Positions 58,299 to 64,000 of a stretch of 64,000 nucleotides of DNA are shown one piece after another. The notes beneath the pieces are model-generated. The model worked only from the letters and a program-made list of their open reading frames with translations, was not told where the DNA came from and did no database searches. How positions within the stretch are numbered: the first letter of the stretch is position 1; every line of letters starts with the position of its first letter. The DNA comes from an uncultured Clostridia bacterium (GTDB lineage Bacteria > Bacillota > Clostridia > TANB77 > CAG-508). The translations under genes were made by a program, and so were the position numbers. The stretch spans positions 62,001-126,000 of the forward strand of contig CAKPGU010000001.1 in NCBI GenBank assembly GCA_934155265.1, written 5' to 3'.

Positions 58299-58327
58299 TT
58301 GACAAATCTCAATTATCTGTGTATAAT
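58299..58327 (+). promoter_or_regulatory. Promoter of the antisense (antitoxin-like) RNA
   Basis: TTGACA (58299-58304) and TATAAT (58322-58327) with 17 bases between: a perfect sigma-A consensus, the strongest promoter in this region. Confidence 0.85.
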
Positions 58328-58331
58328 AAAT

Positions 58332-58426
58332 ATAGGAAATGACAAATCCACAAACGTGGTTTTGCCGAATAGATTTGAAAAAACTCACACCTAACTCGCC
58401 AAAGTTACAGATGTGAGCTTTTTTTA
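58332..58426 (+). ncRNA. Small RNA convergent with a hydrophobic peptide gene (antitoxin-like)
   Basis: About 90 nt between a consensus promoter and a terminator, with no ORF. The 5' end shares two 11-base boxes, ATAGGAAATGA and GTGGTTTTGCC, with the 5' leader of the opposing mRNA. The 3' end overlaps the 3' end of the toxin transcript, giving antisense pairing through the shared terminator stem. This fits a type I antitoxin RNA; expression is not shown. Confidence 0.65.
58384..58420. terminator. Shared bidirectional terminator of the toxin-antitoxin-like locus
   Basis: CTCACACCT and AGATGTGAG arms (one mismatch pair) with T-runs on both strands: CTTTTTTT on plus, GTTTTTTC on minus. Both convergent transcripts can end here. 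Confidence 0.75.
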
Positions 58427-58531
58427 TTTATGTAGTTGCTTATCAACCCAGTTCTTATACAGAACTGCTATCAAGGCAACGTTTAATGTTAAAGATATTA
58501 TAAAAAATAGTATTACTTTAACCATAAACAT
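58424..58531 (-). CDS. 35-aa hydrophobic peptide, type I toxin-like
   Basis: Reads MFMVKVILFFIISLTLNVAL then IAVLYKNWVDKQLHK: a single membrane helix with a short positively charged, Trp-containing tail, the common shape of type I toxins (Fst, TxpA, C. difficile toxins). AGGAGAGGTGGTG precedes ATG 58531. In the leader, CCACC can pair with the GGTGG of the ribosome site, and TACGA/TCGTA can form a stem between them, which would hide the start. Too short for normal gene calling. No homologue was identified by search. Confidence 0.7.
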   Translation of the reverse strand: MFMVKVILFFIISLTLNVALIAVLYKNWVDKQLHK

Positions 58532-58606
58532 CACCACCTCTCCTACGATAATTCGTATAATTGGTGGCAAAACCACATCTGTTTATTATCATTTCCTATG
58601 TTTCAT

Positions 58607-58635
58607 AGTATAGCATAATATTTATAGTAAAGCAA
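58607..58635 (-). promoter_or_regulatory. Promoter of the toxin-like mRNA
   Basis: TTGCTT (plus 58630-58635) and TATACT (plus 58607-58612), 17-base spacer. The transcript would start near 58600, at the ATAGGAAATGA box. Confidence 0.7.
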
Positions 58636-58717
58636 CACAAAAGAACAAATTTTTGCAAAAGTTTTTAAAAAAAATACTTGATTTCTATAAAATAATTTGG
58701 TAATCTATATATAAATT

Positions 58718-58842
58718 GATTGATATTTGTATCAATCGTCACGAAAGCCGAAAAAGTTGTAGATAACTACATCAACGGCACAAACAAAAAGCCAAAAAAT
58801 TTTACACAAAGTTTTCATTAGCGATTGATATTAAAATCAATC
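58718..58842. repeat. Structured intergenic element flanked by two palindromes
   Basis: GATTGATATTTGTATCAATC (58718-58737) and GATTGATATTAAAATCAATC (58823-58842) flank an 85-base segment that is richer in GC. The segment contains an imperfect hairpin (GCCG ... GTTGTAG ATAA CTAC ... CGGC). It can also be read as an open frame ending TKAEKVVDNYINGTNKKPKN, but without a ribosome site. It may be a small RNA, a MITE-like relic or a gene remnant. Confidence 0.45.
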
Positions 58843-58851
58843 TATATAAAT

Positions 58852-59310
58852 CTATTCATCTTTAAATATACTTAAAATTTTATTCCAAATTTTCTTAAAT
58901 ATTGATTTATTATATTGTGTCATTGCTACTTCATTTGAAATCTTTTCACTAGAATCTGTTACTTTTTTATCTTTATTTTCAAAGATATCATCTGGATTAT
59001 ATTTAATTCTTTTATTTTCTTCAGAATCATTATGTGCTTGTTTTTCTAATCGCATTAATTGTCCTCTTTCTTCTTCATCTGATAAATAATTTCTATACAA
59101 TGCATACATAATATATTCTGTTTCTTTTAATAATTTTTTATTTTCAAAATCGTCTTTTGATTGTATTTCAAATACATATTCTTTATCACTTTTTTCCTGA
59201 AATTTGTCAATCAGTTTCTGTGGTATTTTCTGATATTCACTATCTGGCAAATACTCTATAATTTTTAAAATTTCAGTATATGCCTTAGCATAATTTTCTA
59301 TTTTAATCAT
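58852..59310 (-). CDS. Hypothetical protein (152 aa)
   Basis: Helical, highly charged, with a C-terminal amphipathic segment (YNKSIFKKIWNKILSIFKDE) that could associate with a membrane. Starts IENYAKAYTEILKIIEYLPD after MIK. Overlaps the preceding gene by 8 bases, so the two form a unit. Function unknown. Confidence 0.6.
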   Translation of the reverse strand: MIKIENYAKAYTEILKIIEYLPDSEYQKIPQKLIDKFQEKSDKEYVFEIQSKDDFENKKLLKETEYIMYALYRNYLSDEEERGQLMRLEKQAHNDSEENKRIKYNPDDIFENKDKKVTDSSEKISNEVAMTQYNKSIFKKIWNKILSIFKDE

Positions 59311-60175
59311 TAGTATCCCTCCAGTCTTTTGAAATTAATCTAGTGGATTTTTTTAACCTCATTAATGTAGCTTCTATATCATCTATATTTCTTTGTGATG
59401 GTCTTGCCATCCTTCTTTCAAAACTTTTTCTACTTATTGGCTGTTCTATTTGGATTCCTTTACATTGGATTCTTACATCATTCTCATTTAATATCGGTAA
59501 TTCATTAGTATTATAATGCTGTATTACATCCATTAAAGTAGCATCACTTTTTTCTAATTTTTTATTATAAAATTGTTGCACTGCTTCACCTAGTAATTGG
59601 TCTATTTTATATCTAATTTTTTCTACTTTTTTATCCTTTTCTAAAAAATTCACTTCTTTGTCATCCATAACTCTGTTTAGTTGAACTTCTAAATCTTTAA
59701 TTGCACTACTTGTTTCAATTCCATTACTCTTTAATAAAGCTATCATAGATTCTGTAATTGGTATAATACTTCCTAATGCTGGATTTCCTATAACAGAACA
59801 ATTTCTAATTGATTTTGATTGTGTTCTTGAATTAATAATAATTCCAGCTATATTATCTTTTTTTATACTTTTATAAACAAATCCTTCATCCACAAATCCA
59901 GAATCATGTGCTGTATTACCAGCTAAAATATAATCTACATCTTTAATATAAAAAGATATGCCTCCATCTAATATGTACACCCTCAAAGCTCCATAATTAT
60001 CATCATGTGGAATAGCAACTGATATATTATCTTTGCCATTATAGTGTCCAGAACTATTAACAGAAAATCCTTCAATCTTTGTACCTTCACTTTCTGATAC
60101 AATTCCATTATTCATAATACTTTCATATCTAAGTAAGTTTTCTCCAATTCCATGATAGCAAAATTTTTGTTTCAT
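59303..60175 (-). CDS. Hypothetical protein (290 aa), partner of the 152-aa gene
   Basis: N-terminal domain begins KFCYHGIGENLLRYESIMNN, followed by GFSVNSSGHYNGKDNISVAI and ALRVYILDGGISFYIKD. The order His - bend - Gly at the start of a beta-rich domain recalls enzymes of the ADP-ribosyl/phosphotransferase type, but I see no decisive motif. The C-terminal third is helical and Lys/Arg-rich. Overlaps the 152-aa gene by 8 bases. Confidence 0.6.
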   Translation of the reverse strand: MKQKFCYHGIGENLLRYESIMNNGIVSESEGTKIEGFSVNSSGHYNGKDNISVAIPHDDNYGALRVYILDGGISFYIKDVDYILAGNTAHDSGFVDEGFVYKSIKKDNIAGIIINSRTQSKSIRNCSVIGNPALGSIIPITESMIALLKSNGIETSSAIKDLEVQLNRVMDDKEVNFLEKDKKVEKIRYKIDQLLGEAVQQFYNKKLEKSDATLMDVIQHYNTNELPILNENDVRIQCKGIQIEQPISRKSFERRMARPSQRNIDDIEATLMRLKKSTRLISKDWRDTND

Positions 60176-60322
60176 TATTTTATCCTTTCATTCTTAATTT
60201 AAATTCATATATCTCTGTTTTCCACATACTTTTTGGCGAATTGGATTCGAAATTAAAACCTTATACATCTTATCCTCGTCATAATATATTATCATAAAAA
60301 TTTATTTAGTATTCAATAACTT

Positions 60323-60755
60323 TTATTTTAAATACTCACCAACAACAATACTCTGATTATTTGCATTTATTATTACTTCTGCACCAATAGGAATAATACT
60401 ATTAGCATGCATATGTCCAAAGTCATTTGTTTTTACTACAGGAACACTTGAATATTCTCAAAATCTATGTATGGCAATATTCCATTTACCATATCTCTCC
60501 ACCTTTTACAGTGAATATTGCTTTAATTTCCTTATCACTGAACATATCATTTAAGTCTTTTGCTCTTTCCTTTGGTGTCCCTGCACAATAATTATCTTCT
60601 GAAAATAAATATTATTTTCCATATTTTACTTTTAACCCTAAACTTTCAAAATACTTAGTTGCATTTTCTAAATATTTTATATCTTTATTTTTTAATGCTT
60701 TATCTGGAGCAATAACACCTATTGTATCTCCAATTTTTAATTTGTTTGCTAACAT
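60323..60755 (-). pseudogene. Remnant of an S66 LD-carboxypeptidase (MccF/LdcA-like)
   Basis: Starts with ATG 60755 (GGGAGG upstream): MLANKLKIGDTIGVIAPDKA, then KYFESLGLKVKYGK, an in-frame TAA, then LFSEDNYCAGTPKERAKDLN and IKAIFTVKGGE. A frame change leads to LPYIDFENI. It then jumps directly to the C-terminal strand SVPVVKTNDFGHMHANSIIP, so about 200 residues of the middle are lost. Neither lesion involves CGG. A dead gene. Confidence 0.8.
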
Positions 60756-60772
60756 TCTATCCTCCCAATAAT

Positions 60773-61016
60773 TTATCTTTCCTCTCCAAATTCATATTGT
60801 TTATATTTTTCAATTGCTCTTTTTAATCCTGCATCTTTTGCCATTTTCAAATAATATTCTGCTAATTTCTTATTCTTTTCTGTTCCATTTCCTTTATAAT
60901 AAAAATTAGCTCCCAAATCATAAATTGCTGCAATATGTCCATTATCACCACTTCTCTTTATTATTTCAAAAGCCTTCTTCGGATCTGTTTTTACATCTCC
61001 TTGTTTAATCGATTAT
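60773..61016 (-). pseudogene. Fragment of a Sel1-repeat (TPR-like) gene
   Basis: An open frame without a start: KQGDVKTDPKKAFEIIKRSG, then GHIAAIYDLGANFYYKGNGT and KNKKLAEYYLKMAKDAGLKR, typical Sel1 repeat units. It is cut off on its 5' side by the lipoprotein gene and ends 18 bases before the S66 remnant. Confidence 0.7.
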
Positions 61017-61367
61017 AGAAATATATTGATTCTCAACTACACCATCATCATCAATCCAAGTAGTTAATTCTACATCAATATTATCTTCAACCTCAACTTC
61101 ATTAAACAATTCTTCACTATCAAAAATTTCTACTATATCATTGTACTTTACTGTAACATTATATTCTGCAGAAAAATTTTTAAATTTCCAACGATATTTA
61201 CCTTTCAAACCATCAAAATAGTATCCATAATTATAATGAGATTGTACATATTCTTTTTTGGTTACAATTGCTTTCACAACTGTGGTTTCAAAAGAACACC
61301 CAGAGATTATACAGCATAAAATTGCTGAAATAAAAATGATTGAAAATACCCGTAAAAATTTTTTCAT
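61005..61367 (-). CDS. Lipoprotein of unknown function (120 aa)
   Basis: Signal peptide with lipobox: MKKFLRVFSIIFISAILCCI, ISGC with the Cys to be lipidated. The mature part is beta-rich with many acidic residues (SEELFNEVEVEDNIDVEL). AAGGAGG before ATG. Codon 6 (Arg) is an in-frame CGG; a +1 step there would give a 19-residue peptide. No family recognised. Confidence 0.7.
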   Translation of the reverse strand: MKKFLRVFSIIFISAILCCIISGCSFETTVVKAIVTKKEYVQSHYNYGYYFDGLKGKYRWKFKNFSAEYNVTVKYNDIVEIFDSEELFNEVEVEDNIDVELTTWIDDDGVVENQYISIID

Positions 61368-61575
61368 GTGAATTCCTCCTTGTAATTGCTAAGAGGACTA
61401 TGTCTCTGAAAAAATTATATTTTTCAAAAGCATAACAAATAAGTGTTATATCGTTAGTGTAACATTTTTACATAAAAAAGTCAATTTTACAAAACAAAAC
61501 TTGAAACATTATGTAAAATATGGTAAACTATAAGTAGGCTCTTAGCAGAGTACTAATTGAAAAGAGGTAAAAAGT

Positions 61576-62325
61576 ATGGAAAGCATTATGAAACCACCTG
61601 TACCAATCAACTTTGAAACTTATGTCCATATTCAAAATGGAACATTCATAAGGAACATCTACGATGGAAGAATCTTCAAGTGGATTTCTACTTTGAACTT
61701 AGCTCCTAATGGAATAGACCGTAATGGAAATAATAGCCAATTCGGTCGTCGGAGTTTTGGTCAATTCAATTCAGCTACAGAATTCAATTGTTTCGAAGAT
61801 ATTGAATCAGAATCATTTGAATATGTAGTAAAAAGATATGGAGGTTTTTATATCTCAGTTGAAAAATTTCCTCCATGTGATAAAAAAAATGCTAAGCATT
61901 ATGCCCAAAAGTATATGCAAACAGCTGTAGATGCCGTATCAACTTTACCTAGCGGTGAAGCATTTGATTGTCTTTTTGAACATATTTATGAAGAATTTTA
62001 TAATTATGTTTTAAAACACAAAAAAAATGAAGAAACTCTATTTGCTGCTTGGAACAGAATTTCCAAAGAGCAAGAAAATAATTTCTATGTAAATGGTATT
62101 TATGGAATTAAAGGATTGATTGATGGACGAAATGAACATACATCCGAAGAAATTCCAGGAGGTGAATATTGTGTATATCGAGGTGAATCTCGAATGAGCC
62201 TTTTCACCTACACTCCTGAAACTACTATCAATCCAGAAGATGCTTTTTGGTTTCTTGGCCGCAGGGAGTTCTGCGAAAATTTCTATTCTTACTTTGGATA
62301 TCGTATTATGATTCTTCCAAAGTAA
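61576..62325 (+). CDS. Hypothetical protein (249 aa)
   Basis: Soluble, no signal peptide, rich in Phe/Tyr. Recognisable stretches include YVHIQNGTFIRNIYDGRIFK and a C-terminal SYFGYRIMILPK. Higher GC than neighbours and one in-frame CGG (around codon 56, after FGR). AAGAGGT precedes ATG and a perfect hairpin terminator follows. No family recognised; likely recently acquired. Confidence 0.6.
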   Translation: MESIMKPPVPINFETYVHIQNGTFIRNIYDGRIFKWISTLNLAPNGIDRNGNNSQFGRRSFGQFNSATEFNCFEDIESESFEYVVKRYGGFYISVEKFPPCDKKNAKHYAQKYMQTAVDAVSTLPSGEAFDCLFEHIYEEFYNYVLKHKKNEETLFAAWNRISKEQENNFYVNGIYGIKGLIDGRNEHTSEEIPGGEYCVYRGESRMSLFTYTPETTINPEDAFWFLGRREFCENFYSYFGYRIMILPK

Positions 62326-62330
62326 ACCTC

Positions 62331-62361
62331 ATGATGGAGTGAATAATATTCACTCCATCAT
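62331..62361 (+). terminator. Perfect hairpin terminator
   Basis: ATGATGGAGTGAAT and ATTCACTCCATCAT around AAT, a few bases after the 249-aa gene; T-rich sequence follows. Confidence 0.75.
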
Positions 62362-62507
62362 ATTTTATTGCTTTTTTTTGTAAAATATTGTATAATATAT
62401 TTAAGTGTAATTTTTTTATTCCTTATTCACTAATTAGTGGCGGAAAAACTTCCCACTTTTAGTCTTACATATATGAAAATACAACATAAAAGAGGAGGAC
62501 ATATGTT

Positions 62508-62867
62508 ATGTCAAAAATTTCAGAAAGATTTACACTAATTTTTTGGTTCGCTTGCTTAACACTAAGTTTTTTTATAAAAAAACTAGGATATGCGGAACAA
62601 GGAAAAGCATTTTGGGTGGTATACATATGTGGCTATATTGCTTTCACCATTCGTTTAATTATTCTCTTTATTTCTTTTGGAAACAGTTTAATTGAACGGA
62701 TTACAGCAGCAGTATATACAGCTTTCATTTATATAGCCGTTATACTTACAGTCATGTTAATAACTTATTTATCATCTTTGCTTTTCAATGTAAACTTTTA
62801 CATCGAATTGCAAATAATAACATTTTTCCAATGTTTATTTGGATACCGCTATCAAAAAAATGCTTAG
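62508..62867 (+). CDS. Small membrane protein (119 aa)
   Basis: Four predicted membrane helices (FTLIFWFACLTLSFFI, then FWVVYICGYIAFTIRLII, AVYTAFIYIAVILTVMLITY, and a last weaker one). AGAGGAGGA lies upstream. One in-frame CGG is present (LIE-CGG-ITAA). No family recognised. Confidence 0.6.
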   Translation: MSKISERFTLIFWFACLTLSFFIKKLGYAEQGKAFWVVYICGYIAFTIRLIILFISFGNSLIERITAAVYTAFIYIAVILTVMLITYLSSLLFNVNFYIELQIITFFQCLFGYRYQKNA

Positions 62868-62874
62868 CAACCAA

Positions 62875-62909
62875 CAAAAAGAAACCTTTTCTAAAAAGGT
62901 TTCTTTTTG
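62875..62909. terminator. Bidirectional terminator
   Basis: AAAAAGAAACCTTTT and AAAAGGTTTCTTTTT around a CT loop, between two convergent genes. Confidence 0.85.
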
Positions 62910-62922
62910 TTTCATATATCTT

Positions 62923-63384
62923 TTAATATATTACTCCATTTTCTTTTTTATACTCTTCAAATGCATGTACGCATTCATCTCTATCCAATTGTTTTAAATT
63001 TATTAAATCCTTATTTTCACCTTTTAGATATTGATATATAATATCATCTCTAAATCCAATATTTCCTGCATCTTCTTTTGTGCAACCATAATATACTGTC
63101 TTGATATTTGCCCAAATTATTGCTGATAGGCACATTGGACATGGTTCACATGATGTATACAAAATATAGTCTGATAAATCATATGTTTCTAGTTTTTCAC
63201 ATGCTGTTCTTATTGCTACCACTTCAGCATGCGCTGTTGGATCATTACTACATAATACTCTATTGTTTCCTTCTGCAATTATATTTCCCTCTTTATCTGT
63301 TATAACTGCTCCAAATGGTCCTCCCTCTTTGTTTTTGAATCCTTGTATTGATTTGCTTTTCGCTATTTCCATGTATTTATTCAT
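62923..63384 (-). CDS. Guanine deaminase-like cytidine deaminase-fold enzyme
   Basis: 153 aa. Zinc motif PTAHAEVVAIRTA (HAE) and TSCEPCPMCLSAIIWA (PCxxC). The start GGPFGAVITDKEGNI and the tail (EEYKKENGVIY) fit GuaD (guanine to xanthine) better than the tRNA deaminase TadA. Salvage role fits the nucleoside hydrolase and HD genes upstream. Confidence 0.85.
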   Translation of the reverse strand: MNKYMEIAKSKSIQGFKNKEGGPFGAVITDKEGNIIAEGNNRVLCSNDPTAHAEVVAIRTACEKLETYDLSDYILYTSCEPCPMCLSAIIWANIKTVYYGCTKEDAGNIGFRDDIIYQYLKGENKDLINLKQLDRDECVHAFEEYKKENGVIY

Positions 63385-63486
63385 AACTAAACTTCCTTTC
63401 TTATATGTTATTTTTTATATTTATATCACATATTTTGTTTTTTGTCATATAATATTACAATTATTATTATGTCATTTTTATAAAAA

Positions 63487-64000
63487 TGGCTAGAAATGAG
63501 GTTTTTATGGACGATTATGTTTTAAGTTCTAATTTATTATATGAAAATTTAAATATTCTTAAGCAAACATATCCATTTGTGCAAACCGGATCTGCTGGAA
63601 AAAGTATTATGGGAAAAGATATTTCTTATGTTAAAGTTGGTCGAGGCCCAAAAGAAGTTTTTTATTCTGCAAGCTTTCATGCCAATGAATGGATTACTTC
63701 TATTGTTCTTTTAGAATTTTTGTCTGAATATTGTAGTGCAATACAAAATAATTCTACTATTTTTGGCTTTCCAGCACGAAGATTATTCGAAACAACTTCT
63801 ATTTATGTTATGCCATTAGTTAATCCTGACGGTGTAGACTTAGTCACTGGTGCTCTTCCAACAACATCACCTTCATACAAACAAGCTGAAAAAATTGCTT
63901 ATGGATTCGCAACTATTCCTTTTCCTGATGGATGGAAAGCTAATATTCGTGGTGTGGATTTAAAAAACTTCCAACCTTTTTGCAAAGTCTTACATTGCTT
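63487..64000 (+). pseudogene. Second copy of the M14 peptidase gene, cut or diverged at the window edge
   Basis: Matches copy 1 (47298) in frame for about 160 residues with about 13 changes (MARNEVFMDDYVLSSNLLYE), including HANEWIT. After GVDL it departs suddenly, reading KNFQPFCKVLHC instead of NLQFPAEWEKAR. It runs off the window, so I cannot tell whether it is a truncated copy, a fusion or an assembly join. The 50 bases upstream also match copy 1. Confidence 0.6.

Noticed and set aside
60241..60275. tRNA-like GGATTCGAA stretch
   Set aside because: No acceptor, D or anticodon arms can be formed around it.
1..64000. CRISPR array, prophage or complete insertion sequence
   Set aside because: No regularly spaced repeats, no phage structural or integrase genes and no transposase were seen.

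Overview
The window looks like the chromosome of an endospore-forming, low-GC Clostridia-type Firmicute, probably an intestinal anaerobe. The base composition is strongly AT-rich. Sporulation genes are present (SpoIVB protease, an alpha/beta small acid-soluble spore protein, SpoVT). There is a glycyl T-box leader, MutS2, a one-piece tmRNA and long HPF. Cell-surface systems are of Gram-positive type: sortase D, a BY-kinase capsule locus and a Tad-like pilus without outer-membrane parts.

Layout. 1-6.5 kb: glyS with its T-box, rqcH, an exported M23 peptidase, tRNA-Trp and trmB. 6.7-12.6 kb: a cohesin-like/dockerin-LRR surface gene pair, then spoIVB. 12.7-23.1 kb: one long minus-strand operon for a Tad-like pilus (CpaB-like SAF protein, two ParA-like proteins, TadA ATPase, a fused TadB/TadC-type membrane protein, then six small membrane-anchored proteins, four starting MEN(A/I)). 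23.2-24.7 kb: a HAD phosphatase and the spore protein. 24.7-38.1 kb: a capsule/exopolysaccharide locus, interrupted by a sortase D and its apparent substrate. 38.2-45.5 kb: hpf, two tandem DUF2207 paralogues, mutS2 and spoVT. 45.6-46 kb: tmRNA. 46-64 kb: an accessory region of transporters, nucleotide-salvage enzymes, decayed genes, small unknown genes and a type I toxin-antitoxin-like locus. It lies between two direct copies of an M14 peptidase gene.

The most striking signal is translational. Four genes that look frameshifted (rqcH, a DUF1919 gene, the polymerase wzy, an M14 peptidase) all break exactly at an in-frame CGG codon. All four are restored by skipping one base, reading CGGN as C+GGN. 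In the two DUF2207 paralogues the only in-frame CGG codons lie in the glycine-rich tail. The same +1 step there gives two proteins of the same length (568 aa) with the same terminal GGFR, whereas the zero frame gives unrelated tails. By hand scan I found no other in-frame CGG in the core genes. Five small or accessory genes do contain in-frame CGG without any visible rescue. I infer that CGG is an unassigned or quadruplet-decoded (+1 recoding) codon in this organism; a genome-wide codon and tRNA survey is needed to confirm it.

Other points of interest are the convergent toxin/antisense RNA locus at 58.3-58.6 kb, the Tad-like system whose pilin-like proteins lack a visible prepilin leader, the cohesin/dockerin pair, a HAD-nucleoside hydrolase fusion, and an exported peptidase with an apparent AUA start.
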